A DNA stretch of 64,000 bases. It comes from Ceratobasidium sp. AG-K (lineage: Eukaryota > Basidiomycota > Agaricomycetes > Cantharellales > Ceratobasidiaceae). The DNA is taken from contig JAWNGF010000004.1 in assembly GCA_037039685.1 (NCBI GenBank), positions 1,364,001 through 1,428,000 on the forward strand, given 5' to 3'. Made by a program: the position numbers and the translations under genes. Positions 1 through 11,587 of this stretch are shown piece by piece (position 1 is the stretch's first letter; each line of letters starts with the position of its first letter). Below the pieces are notes generated by a model. That model was not told where the DNA came from, ran no database searches, and saw nothing but the letters and a program-made list of their open reading frames with translations.

Positions 1-3000
1 CTTTTTTGCTACCAAAGCTCCCGGATTCTTGATGGTCAACACGCTCGCCTTGCCCTCTTTGTTCCCGTTGTGAGTTACACCCTGCTCCCAAGTAAACTGG
101 AGAGGAACACCCTCGTTTACGACTGCCTTGGGCTTCTGCTTCAACCCAAGCACAACAACCCTCTCGATGCGTACATCTGAGATGGTCTTTGCAAAGGCAT
201 TATCTGGGCTGTATTGCTCCAGTGTCGTTTGATCGACCGTCCGATCGAGATTGCCCTCGGTGAGGTCGTCGCTGACGATCACCAGACCCTCGGGAGCCGT
301 TTCAGCGTAGAATTGGCGCCAGACCAGGTACCCATCCTCGTGGGCGTACGTATCTCCATCATCCAGGTACAGATCACCCACCGCCGTTCCTTCATTATCG
401 AGAGCAATGAGGAGCGTGAACGGGTCCTGTTTCATTAGAGTGGACGAGCGCCGAGGTCGTTCCCGCGTGGAAATGACATGTCCACCTTGTACGAGCACTG
501 GGATCTTTTGGAGTGGCGCAGGCACCGTGACGTTCCTGCCCGGCTCTGAGCCGTGGTACAGGTGGTAGGATTGATAGTCGTAGTATGGCTATATCACTGA
601 TCAGCGGAAGTGTCTTGATTTGTTCATGACCAGACGTACTTGGGCATCGGCCAGGTACACGTTGGCCTGCTCCACACCCGGGTCGGTCACTGGCTTAACC
701 AACAGCCGTGCTTCCGATGTAATATTGGTCGTCTATCGCGAAGCCTTGCTTGTCCTTGGGGAACATCACATAGTGAGGACTGAGGGGATATTAGCACTAT
801 AATCACACAAAGTGCAACAGCGTCTTACCGCAGGATCGGCAGCCCTGTAACGCTCGTCTCCCTAAATGCTGTGTACCAAACAGGCAACAGCGAGTACCGT
901 AGACGCAGGATGTCACGAACAATTCCCTTGTACGGCTCTTCCAGGAGATATGGTTCACGACGCTTGGTGTCGATGTGTGCATGAGCGCGGAAGAAAGGCG
1001 CAAACGCGCCGACTTGATACCATCGAACTAACATCTCGGGGGGAGGGTTGCCGAAGAAACCGCCGACGTCGGCTGGAATAACAAATGTTCGGTTGAGAAA
1101 CTAATGGGTTGGAATGGGTGTGGTACTCACCCCCCGCAAAACTCATTCCTGCGATTCCATTGGAAAGGACCATCTTGACACCAATCGCCATGTGTTCCCA
1201 CGTGCCCATGTTGTCACCAGTCCACATCGCGCCGTGGCGTTGGGACCCGGCAAAGAACGAGCGAGTGAGCACGAAGGGGCGCTTGGCAGGAGTGGATCGA
1301 GCCTGGAGCGCTTGGGCAGTAATATTATGCTGAAAGGCCAAGAGGAAAATGTAGAGGTCAAAATGCGTGATCCGTCAGCGGGAGTGAAGCGCCACGTTTT
1401 AAAAACGTTTCGTCAGTTGACACGCCAAGTAGCGAATTATGGTTGACGCACGTATAGCATCCCGTTGATATTGTGTACATCTCGGTGCTCCCATCCACCA
1501 TAGTGCACGCTGTCCTTTTGCATGGTAATTTCAGGGCCGTTGAACACCGAGGGCTAAACTTCAAAATTAGAACTGGGACCGTTCGGAAGTGCGCAAACCC
1601 CACCTCGTTCATGTCGTTCCAGATATGAATTCCCTCAGAGCTAGCCTTCCAAGCCCAATCAAGTACTTTCTGCTCGCCCTCGATCGTAGGCTTGTCGAAC
1701 TTGTACAAACCTTTCCACCACTCCCAGCTACCAGGATGGAAGAAATCAACCCAAGCACTCGAGCCAGACCAGCACCACCCTTCAAACTCATCCTTGCCAC
1801 CTGGACGCTTGACAAGTACGTCGAGCTCTTTGGCGGCGGCATATACGGGGTAGTCGGATGTGCGTTTGAGATGAGGGTCGATAATCACAACCATCTGCAC
1901 AATGTTTAATGGCACTCCTTTCTGAGTTAGATAAGTGTTTACCTTGCGTCCAACGGCCATAACGTCCTTGGTCATCTCTACGGGGTCAGGGAAAGTCTTT
2001 TCGTTCCACATGAAGTACATATGGTCCTTGGCGTACTCGATGTCCAGCCAGAAAACGTCAACGGGCATGTCCTCTTCGTCGAACCGCTTCTGAACGGAGC
2101 GCACATCGTCCGAGGAGATATAGTTCCAGCGGCATTGGTGATAGCCGAGCGACCATAAGGCAGGGAGAACAGGGTTGCCTGTCAGGCGGGAGTATTGCGA
2201 GAAGATATCTTGTGTACCAGGTCCAGGGAGGATGAAGAGATCAAGAATACCGGATTCAGCAATCCAATGGGTGCGTGTGCCAGCGTCGTCGGGCGTGCGA
2301 GAAATGTCAATCCAGGTCTCAGACCCGGTTGCAAGGAAAACGCCAACAGTGCTATGCTCGTTGTGGGCATGAAGGAGCGGGATGGAGCCATAGAGCGACA
2401 TGGGAGAGGACGCTTCATATTCGAAGACATCAAGGTTATAGAGACGGTAGGGATCTGTGAAGAACGAGTTCTCGCCAGTCGTAGCTGGGAGCGAGAGGGG
2501 AGCGGCATGTTGAGGAATCCCATACACGTGTGCGTGGTTGGGGAAGGTGATGTCGAGGGAGAAAGACTCGGGACCTGCAACAGTGTCATGGCGAGTCACA
2601 AGGCACAGAAACTACACATACCTTTTGGTTTCGAATCTGTCCACGAATTGAAAGTCTCTTCCCAGTAGGAATCCTCGGTCTCGCCTTCAAACCAGGCATT
2701 AATCATGGGTGTGTGCTCTTTGGCAATATCCTCATCTTGCGATGCCTCTTTTTCCTCGACCTTGGGCTCAGCCTTGTTCCTAAAGTGTTCCATATGCAAC
2801 AACCCCCGTCCATTGAGAGACATTTCGACACGTCCATCACGGATAACCTCAATGAGCAGAGGCTCAAAGGTGACACGTAGCAACACGCCATCCCATGTTC
2901 CCTCCATACCGCCATCGACGGGCGTCCATTTGACACTGCGTGGCTCGGGGGTGGCAGCCAATGCCCAATCAGCTGCGCCGTCGTAGCGCTTCCTCAATCC

Positions 3001-3315
3001 GTCGATTTCGTCCATTCGAACACGTGCCACGCCATCCTCGTGGACAACGACACTGAGCTGGAACTTGATACCCGGGTGTATGGATGACTTGACTGGGACA
3101 GTAATCTTGCTATGGTCCGAGGATATTCTGAGGTGAGAAGTGTCGACCGAGTAGGGCGAGACCCACTTCGACCCCGCGTCTTGTGCGCGTTGTGCAATTG
3201 CTCGGCCGCGACGACAGAATCCCGATTGCGAGCATGTTTTAAAGTCGTGATGTTTTACCCCTACCACGGCCTCTGCGAGAGCCGCGATTACTAGGAGCTG
3301 CGTGCTTAGACGCAT
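1..3315 (-). CDS. Glucosidase II alpha subunit, GH31 (3' end beyond window)
   Basis: Trims glucose from N-glycans on new glycoproteins in the ER lumen. An N-terminal hydrophobic signal ([19 protein letters not shown]) begins at 3315. Exons I can place on the minus strand are 3315-2622, 2574-1943, 1894-1604, 1553-1452, 1329-1131, 1072-829, 779-640 and 588 to the window start. The GH31 nucleophile block WNDMNEPSVF is formed across the splice at 1604/1553. HYGGWEHRD and the acid/base block MWTGDN follow. The C-terminal beta-sandwich reads [11 protein letters not shown] and [12 protein letters not shown]. The stop lies outside the window. After DDQYYIGST (about 706) the frame breaks and continues at LLVKPVTDP; one base fewer in the GG at 706-707 restores it, so I suspect an assembly error. 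Product confidence is high, integrity less so. Confidence 0.9.
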
Positions 3316-4728
3316 TTTGACTAGACGGAATTAGCTGGAGTAAGGCTGCATATAGAATGGCTTACCACGCGATAACTACGCGGTAAAATGGGAAGCTAGA
3401 CGATACAGCGCGTTAAAAGGTGTATTTGGGGGTGAACAATGCGAACCTTTTGAATGTAATCGACAAACCACTTTTCCAGCCGCGGTCGACGTCACTGGTA
3501 CACCCACGTTTGGGCGCTTATTCCTTTGACAGCTCATGGTGCTGGCAAATACCAATTACTCGAGGCAGGGGTCAATCCACGACGATCCGTTCCCAAAACG
3601 CCCCAGAGGCTGAAGGACAATACCTGCCAATTCGCGATACTGACTCTTAAATCTTGCTAAATGCAAATGCAACCTAGCAACACATATTAGATAATAAATA
3701 GTTAATGTCCTAACGGATTAGTTTTGGAGTGCTCTCAAGGCGGAATGTAACCGTGTTAACTTCATATCAACGAGTCGATCTAGATAGTGTAGCAAAGCGA
3801 GCACCTCCGTCAAAGCCTACAGATATATATTATCGTGATTTGAATGCCAAAGTCACTGGCTGCAGGCGGGATGGGGGCGACCTTGTACGCACGTATTTGC
3901 TGCCTGGATACAAGTAAAGATAAACTTCGAGTCGACAATCATCAACCTCGTATAAAGTGTCCCGATTCAGTATTTAGAGGGAATTTGGTATGTATCTGAC
4001 CGATTATAAGGTCGGATCATCTCAATTTAGGGAATTTAAAGTCAAAATACCGAGTTAGAAATTCAAAGCATAAGGACGAATCATCCCACAAAATAGTATA
4101 AATGATACTAAAACTTGTCTGAAACGGGCAACTATACTTAATCGGGACACTTTGATACCAATTTTTGTATTTTACACATTTGCAGAGAAAGTAGCAACAC
4201 TGCAGTATTGCCTCTGTTGGCACAAGTTATAGCTTCATTGCCGGTAAAACCGACGACACCTGTGGTCATCCGGCTGGAATCGAACTTGGCGCAAACCGAT
4301 CATGTGTTCAGCCTGTGGAGCGGACGTGGTATAAGAGGAACTCCTACTTTGGCGGGGCCTCATTGCACGCAGCTACCATAAGGTATTCCTCGTCACTAAC
4401 TTTGTTTGGGTTGGTTTGTGCTTTGAGAGCACCTGCTCACTCGGAGAGCTCCTTGATGCTTCAGCCTACACCTCCCAAGGCAGTGATCACATCCAGCCTC
4501 AACGCCACAGCTGGGGGACAAGTATTATAATCAAAGTGTTATACCATTCTAACATGAATATAAAGTTATGATAACTACTTCTATTGAAGCAATCTTACTC
4601 ACCAATTCTGACTCGGTTAACTCAGCGAAAACTGCACATACTAGCATGGGCTCGTTTACGCAAACTAGCCCTTACGAACCTCAATTAACAGTGCGGTTTG
4701 CGCTGAGAACGCTCAAACTCTTAACCGG
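3316..4728. other. Intergenic, AT-rich, no gene seen
   Basis: About 1.4 kb between the divergent GH31 gene and the pseudogene at 4729. Open frames here are short and show no recognisable motif or splice-consistent continuation. It should hold the GH31 promoter near 3316-3500. Any 5' part of the decayed glycosidase would also lie here, but I could not recognise one. Confidence 0.5.
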
Positions 4729-6990
4729 ATGATCGTTGCCCACCCGGCGGGAAACTCTGGCACCCTCGTATACTGGTTTCTCTACGCAAACGAAACTGGA
4801 AGGCTCACTATTACCCTTCAGCCCGGCACCCTTCAACCGGCAAATGGTCCAAACGGTCTTCACGGCCTCCAAGGAACACTTTTATTCTCTACCAACGCCG
4901 AACTCGGCGCCATCCAGATTAGCTCGGTCCGGCAAGTGCGTGACTATGTCGAGGGGGGTGGACTGAGTTGGTCTCTATTCAATTATATGGTCACTCAGCT
5001 GGGCGAGAACGCCGTATGGCTATCTTGACTGTGGTTAAACCAAAGCACCGAAATGTTCGGCAATGGAGGTACTATTTCGAGACACTACGGCTACGAGCTG
5101 AGGTTCCGCGCCGAAAATGGAACCCAATTCGGGGTAGCACCATCGAGCAATGGCACCACCACTCCGCCGACCGTGAGGGTATTGGTACCAACGGGTGGCT
5201 CAGGCCGAGTTTCCTGGTCGGCTCAAGTCAACGAGACGCACATCCCCCCTTTGGGCGTGAAGCAATTGTTTTCTGCCAATGCAGTGATCAACTCCAACCT
5301 TTCTGACGTACACGAAAAGTTTCCATTTCTCACGTATGTCCCTGCCTTGCCAACCTATCTCATCAGTTCAACGTTTCATAGGTATCGAGATAAATGAACG
5401 GCTGGCTCGTGGCGCCTTCTAACATACTTGTGTGTTCTATTTTAATTCTACGGTGATCGCAACGATTGAAGAGCCCGTATCGCCGGTGTTTGCCGATCCA
5501 GTGAGCGGTATGCACTCCTCGGGACTCGATTACTGAGCCCAGCTCGAATCGTTAGTCCGAATGCGATCGAATCTGTCATTGGTGCGGCAATTGAACGAAT
5601 CGACTATACCAACAGACACATCGCACACAAAGAAACTATTGGAGATTATGCGACGTTTGTTAATCTCAACGAAGGTCATCCCGAAAGAGGCAATGCTGTG
5701 TTTCTGGACTACAAGATGAAAGACACTCACTATCTGATTCTCCACCAACCTCTCACTTCGGTGCGCTATAATGGCACAGTTGACAACGTTACTATCACCC
5801 GCTTCCTTGATACGCGCTCTACGTTGCAGCCGAGCTATACATACCGTGTGCTCTTGGAGAAGAACGTCGAGTACATCGTGAACACTTCCCAAGCATTCGC
5901 CCAGGACTCTAGTAACTACCAAAACTTGGCGAGGATCCAGCAGGGCGTGACAGCAACCCAGGACTCGGATGGGGGGCCGTATCCAGTGGACGTGAGCACT
6001 GCGTTCCAGCCCGCGGCACTACATGCAATCGCGGGCCTTGCCGCTCTGGGTATTCTCAACAGCAGCCTCGAGGCAGCAGCACGGGAGTGGGGTGACATAT
6101 GGGAGCGCAAGGCACCCAAGTTTTTCAGGACCGTCATCAGTTCGGTAGACGCCGAAAATCGATTGACCGATTATGTGCAGCAAACGAACCTCTCGATCGC
6201 CCTACTCTACGGGAACGGAAGTCTCAATAAAACGGCCGACGTTCCACCGCAAATCTCTGGCCCAGTCACTCCCGGAAACGTTACCATCTACGGCCTCTCC
6301 CTGCTCGAGAATGGCAACCCCGCTCCTATCATGAACAGCGATGCAGGCTTCAGCTTGCTCTTTAACCGAAACATTTCTCGAGACCTTATTTAAGCCACAA
6401 TGTATGCGCTCGAACCATTCCCTCGGGGGCTTTCAACCAGCGTCGGACAACTTGTTGTCAACCCTGCCTACGATCCCAACCGTACCAAGAGCGGAGAGCT
6501 GGGAAGGGCCGCGTATCATGGGACCATAAGCTGGTCATGGCAAACCTCGTTGATGACCCTCGGAGTACGTCGTGTTGTAGAATCATGCCAAACGCCAAAT
6601 TCCAACATCGCCGACCTGTTACAAGCTGGACTGGTACGGCTAGATTGGTGCGACGACACGGCTCGTTCGTGCACAGTCCAATCTGGAAAAGACCGTGGCA
6701 GGCAGTGGTTCGGAGATTTACTCTGAGGTGTGGAATTGGACCAATGGTGATGGAAGGTTCAATACCACGCCTTTGGGACAGCTGGCGACAGAGGGGACGG
6801 AGACAACTGCTTTACAATTATGGTCATTTGCTGCACTTGCACTTGGTGACGAGAATTCTGACAATACGACATTTGGAGCTGGGGCCTGGAGCGGAAAACA
6901 ATGCCGCTTGCCTCGCCATAAATGCCTGGAAATGGACTCTGGGCCTTGGGGAGGTTTGGGGTTTGGTGTGGCTCTTGATGTAGCTGTTTA
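4729..6990 (+). pseudogene. Decayed secreted six-hairpin-glycosidase-like gene, 5' part not found
   Basis: One reading frame, with small switches, gives blocks I associate with a fungal secreted six-hairpin glycosidase family: VRQVRDYVEGGG, TAGSWRLLTY, ETIGDYATFVN, DYKMKDTHYL, a region rich in N-glycosylation sites, YHGTISWSWQ, and EIYSEVWNW. The frame is broken by TGA at 5026-5028, TGA at 5395-5397, TAA at 6391-6393, disorder around 5430-5550, and a shift near 6660 between WCDDTA and RAQSNLEK. An intron at about 5337-5380 is plausible. All three stops could derive from Arg or Gln codons by one C-to-T change. No signal peptide or N-terminal region is recognisable upstream. The substrate is unknown and the family call is from memory, at moderate confidence. 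Confidence 0.6.
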
Positions 6991-7221
6991 ACTTCCGGAA
7001 CTAATCCAGACTTGACCATATTTGTATACAAGCGAACGTCTAGCCAAGTACGAAAATAAAGTGTTGATGGTTGTCGAATGAGAAGCAGTATGGGAGCTGC
7101 ATTTGGGTCACAATACGATTGAATGTATATCTGGATAAAATTAGGGTACGAAATAAAATACAAACACGACAGCACATCACAATGTCAAATGCGCATACAA
7201 ATGTCATAAATTATTGATCTA

Positions 7222-9018
7222 TTATGCAGGTGCGCTAACTTCCCCATTCCCTCCGACATACATCTCTACGTGCCTGCACCACACGTTAGGTTTATTGGTC
7301 GTAATTGCACCCAAGCCACGCATACCTTACAACCATTTTCCTCAACTCGTCCCTTGGTATATTCTCTATCTTCATTTTGTGTCTCTGTAAAATACATTAG
7401 TTGGCGCGTGGAAAGATACCCTGGGCTTACAAAAGCGAATCCAACACCTCTCGTCACATAACCAAATATTTCTTTAAACCCAGCGTCGTCTCGGTCCACG
7501 CCATAAGTCTCGAGAGCAGACTGGGCAAGTCGCTTGACCATCTATGCGGTCCTATGGTAAGCTACGCATAAATGAAAACGGGTAGACTTACCGCCTTGTT
7601 CGCAGTCTCTTCCCCACCGGCTGCAGTGCCCGTACCGCCACTCTTTACCCTCGCCATCATCTTGGGCAACACAGCTCCCGGATCCAGCCCCTCCTCAAGA
7701 CCAGCCGCCACAAACGGATCCAAGTCCGCGTCAACCTTGGCTTTTCCCTTTGCCTTGCCCTTTCCACGAGCCGAACTGGTCGGCTCTTTTTGCTTTGTTT
7801 TAGGTTTCGGCGTATCTATCTGCTCACCCATCCCCCGAACGACGACCTCACTTCGGGCCCGCCCGAACCCATTGGACCGCCGAGTACCTAGAACCGACAT
7901 AGTTGTCGTTGACCCGGACGTAGAAGCGATGGAAACGGTGCGTTGGAGGCTTCCCGTGCCAGGGACAGGCATGTACGACCCCGTGCGTTTCAGAATTGCC
8001 CGGGTGGGAGGCTGGCGCGGCAAGGGGTCGTCAGGTCGTGGTGGACGTGGAGCGGCCAGAAACACAGCCCCTTCTTCCATTTCTTCGTCTTCGTCTGAAT
8101 CCGAGTTTGTTTGGAACGGGTCGACCAGCCGTGCGGCGACGAGTTCCATTTTTCCAGTTCCTTTGCCACGTTCGACCTGTGCATATTCTTCGGATTGGAG
8201 ACGTCCGTAGACAACGATCACGTCTTCGCCCAGACCTATACGGACTGCTGTGCGGGTGATACGTGGGTCGATGTGTGGGTGGGGGTGAGGAGAGCGAAGG
8301 AGGGTTCTTTCGGGAACGTACTCGTCATCGAGGGCAAGGACGCGCTGAAAGTAGCCATGGGTGACGTATGCTTGAGGATGGATATGGCTAAGGTCGACTG
8401 TGAGTTTTGATCGAGAGTGGGTGAACGGACTTACAGCCGGACATCAATCTCGGTGTCGAGACGCGCTGTATCCGGAGATAGTTTCATCGTACCGAGGAGT
8501 TTGAGGGAGGGTATGCCTCGCATGGACTCGAGCGCCAACGGAAGCGGCGCAGCGAGAAGAGGGGGAACAATTCCGGGCAGACGAGCAACAAACTGAATTC
8601 CTAAACTCGCAAGTCAATAGGTCGTATATGAATGTTGCTATTCGTTTCACCCTCGAGAATGATTGCCGAACCAGGTAAACTGAGCGCGCCACGATACAAG
8701 AGGCGATGCTGGACCTCGAGCGACGATGAAATGGTCGTAGCAGACGTCGAGGGGCGAGCTCCTATGATCATTAATTCAAGTTAAGCAATAAGATAACTCT
8801 CCTACCATCCTCGTCCCAAGCACTGTCCTGCGTCTCCCATCCGTCGCTACTCCCGCGCGTCTCCACCTCCACGTCCTCCATGGCATCGCCACCCATTTTC
8901 ACCTCGGACGAAACAACTCGCCTCGCGACGTCTCCAGACCCATACCCCACACGTTCCCCACTCTTCTTACTCGTCTCGGGCGGAGTCGATAGCACATATG
9001 GAGAGGATCCAGTCGACA
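7222..9018 (-). CDS. Probable Sld7-like protein (weak call), multi-exon
   Basis: Starts MSTGSSPYVLS at 9018 (an in-frame Met lies at 9055). Splicing joins DEDGARPS, then LLYRGALSLPGSAIILE, then LPLALESMRGIPSLKLLGTMKLS, then HIHPQAYVTHGYFQRV. A basic, acidic and low-complexity middle follows (residues DSDEDEEMEEG and GKGKAKGKAK), then KAMVKRLAQSALETYGVDRD and FKEIFGYVTRGVGFAF, ending EMYVGGNGEVSAPA with TAA at 7222-7224. I associate the C-terminal helical block (lysine/leucine-rich, F-K-[ED]-[IL]-[FY]...RGV.FA) with the Sld7 C-terminal domain of replication-initiation factors. This is recall without a search. A real spliced gene is well supported: all six junctions are GT-AG and keep frame. 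Function is tentative. Confidence 0.65.
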
Positions 9019-9055
9019 TGAAAGAGAAAGACGCGAATAACTCACGTGACACCAA

Positions 9056-10612
9056 ACATCACGTGGTCGTTCGCTCACTGTTTGTCACCGACCGAACATC
9101 GGCGGGAGAACCGTTTCAGACCCCCACGACGAATTTGGCGTGAAAAACAATGCTGTGCGTAACATGTAAACGATTTACTGCCTTGGCTAGACTTTGCACA
9201 TGTGTTCGGGAGCGATTAGCCAGTAGCGAAAAAGAAAATTGGGAATTTTTGATGGATCACATAAACTGTAAAGCGATATTCGTCGTGTGTCGTACCATCA
9301 ACGATTGCGCTTTCAAACAATCCCGCCGCCTCGATTCCGTTTGCCCGCTCGCAACATGTATGAGCGTCGTAACGCGTACCAAGCGACGAGTTACAGCGAG
9401 CATTCAACTTGAAGGACTTTGGTGGAGCACTACCGATGTCTCGCCAGCGCTCCCGACAGAAGCCCATATGCGATCACGTAAATTTGTAGCCTATAAAAAG
9501 CAAGTTGACTAGCGTCCGGCAACCACGCGTTGGTTCCCGGAGCCATTAGCGGATTCTGTCAACGAACGTCAGCTATTGTACTGAGATGTATGCGCCACCG
9601 CAGTTTAGAACTTTGCACGTGATCTCACTGTAGCCGTTGAATAGAACATTGTCTCCCGCGCGCATGTGTGCGCCGAATAATATCGGAGCAGCCCCGGGAT
9701 CAGCATCGGATAACCATACAAGGCACCCAAGTGATATACACGCCAACATACTCTATTGACATGGACAAAGGTTTATATTAGGGCTTTTGTCGTGCTTCCT
9801 TTGAATTGCTCACGTCACCGGTCAACACAGGCCTACGCTCCCACATACCGTCCGCGCTCGAGCTCGACGACGCTCACGGCCAGTACAGTACATGCGTCGT
9901 GTCAGAATCTGCACGACACCTCACCGGATCATCGAGGCGTAAATGTCTCTCAGATGCCAGTTCAGTCCGGTTATCTAGAGCGAGAAGACGAGTCGGGAAA
10001 CACAAAAGCCTTGGGATCAATGGACCCTTTGTGCTGGATGCATGTTGACCACGCCTGGGGGGTATATCTTGCCATTGATTCGTGCTGTGCGTTCATCCCC
10101 CCTCTGCCCTCGGTTTCTTGTATCTTTAATTATTGTTTATATCGCATACACCCTAAACTATCATATATTAAAATGGCACTCGGCTTTCGTGGACGCTCGC
10201 ACCGCGCTCGCACTCTGATACTCCCTCTACCTCGTCGTCCTGCTCCGACTCTACCTCGGCCCCGACCCCGACGAGCGCACATATCCACGAAGCGACTCGA
10301 CTGCAGCCTGGAGCGCCACGCCGAGTCGCGATCGTCGGCACGGGTCGCGAGGCGCTTGCACTGTCACCTAATAGCGCCGTAAGTGACGTTGGTCATGTCG
10401 TAGATGAAACGCTCACAATTGTCCGTATCCCCGTTTCGTCAATTCCCTATTTCGCATCCTACTCGTTTCGCCTGCGCCTTGTGTCTTTAAAACTGCGCCA
10501 ATCCCGCCATGCGCCCAAACGATCTTATTCCCTTATTCAACTTTCTTTCCTAATTCCACTCGCTTTTTGATCGACCCGTACCGACCCGACCCGTAATTTA
10601 TACTCGCTGGCG
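9056..10612. other. Intergenic, no gene seen
   Basis: About 1.55 kb between divergent genes. Open frames at 9150-9512 and 9756-10382 have no recognisable motif, and their composition suggests chance frames. The stretch just before 10613 is C/T-rich (for example around 10530-10600), as expected of a fungal core promoter for the gene starting there. Confidence 0.5.
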
Positions 10613-11374
10613 ATGTCACCTTACCAGAACCAGTTCTCTCAAAGCATGAACATGGCGGTGTGCTCCAGCCCCGAAATCAACATGCAGTTCGCGAACCTCG
10701 TACCCAACCCCAACCCGGGCCCCGTCCGCGAGCTGCGCCGAATCGCAAGCGATGTAGCCATGCGACCTGTTTCCACGTCCTCGGCCTCTTCATACAAAGT
10801 CGCCTCGTCATCAAAGCTCCCACGCGGTCTCCCGCCTCCACCTCGACCGAACCGAAGGCGACCTCCGCCGGTGGTGGTGACGACGCTTGGTGCGCCGATT
10901 GCCGTTGCGGAACAAGACGCTGCGACTCCCCGAGTGTCGAGCGTGCCTCCTTCGGCGGCGTCGTCGTTCTGGGGCTGCCAGGGCCAAAAATCGGCTCGTG
11001 CGCGGTCGTTACGCACTTCGAAATCCTACGCATCCCACATGGGTTCTGTATCCACCGTGACCGACTCGGAGGCAGAGGTGGATCTGGACGGACTGGACGC
11101 ACAGTACGACGAGTATGACTTTTCCGACGACGAGGATGTGGCCAAGTCGCCTCTTGCCGGGGCGTACTTTCCACCTGGCCGCGGGGTGAGACCCTTGCGA
11201 GTGCAAGTGTCGATTGAGCAGGTGGCATTCCGGGATGGATCGCCGTGCGTGCGACACTTTCCGGCGCGGTGGGACGAAGACGGGATCAAGACCCGGATGG
11301 CAGCGGACGAGATACCACGATCAAAGCGGTCGTTGGGCAAGGCGTTGGGACGGTGGTGGCGCAAACACACCTAG
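10613..11374 (+). CDS. Hypothetical protein, 253 aa, single exon
   Basis: Intronless frame starting MSPYQNQFSQSMNM. It has a Pro/Arg-rich stretch (GLPPPPRPNRRRPPP, about residues 75-90), a Ser-rich segment, an acidic patch (DEYDFSDDEDVAKSP, about 165-180), and a conserved-looking C-terminal part with RVQVSIEQVAFRDGSPCVRHF and basic RSKRSLGKALGRWWRKHT. The acidic SP-containing patch resembles a phosphorylation site cluster. No membrane segment or signal peptide is visible. High coding-type GC and a C/T-rich upstream region support a real gene. I do not recognise the family. Confidence 0.65.
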   Translation: MSPYQNQFSQSMNMAVCSSPEINMQFANLVPNPNPGPVRELRRIASDVAMRPVSTSSASSYKVASSSKLPRGLPPPPRPNRRRPPPVVVTTLGAPIAVAEQDAATPRVSSVPPSAASSFWGCQGQKSARARSLRTSKSYASHMGSVSTVTDSEAEVDLDGLDAQYDEYDFSDDEDVAKSPLAGAYFPPGRGVRPLRVQVSIEQVAFRDGSPCVRHFPARWDEDGIKTRMAADEIPRSKRSLGKALGRWWRKHT

Positions 11375-11587
11375 GACATTATAGACATTCGTTTATGTAT
11401 TCTTTACCACGGGATGGTCGTACTCTATGCACTGCTAATCATGTAACTACTGTATGATATGATGACATAATTTTCGTCAATTGATGGCACGTGTTTTGGC
11501 TGAGAAAACGAGGCGTATTTAGGGCCTCGTTGTTCCCGTGTGGTGCGTCACTTCGCAGGTTCGAGACTCCTGTTTTTGTTTACGACC

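Noticed and set aside
7572..8210. 212-codon plus-strand frame
   Set aside because: Antisense to exon 4 of the Sld7-like gene, whose splice sites and conserved ends are on the minus strand.
9150..9512. 120-codon frame
   Set aside because: No motif and no splice partners.
11555..11580. GGTTCGAGACTCC resembling a tRNA T-arm
   Set aside because: No matching acceptor, D-arm or anticodon stem around it.
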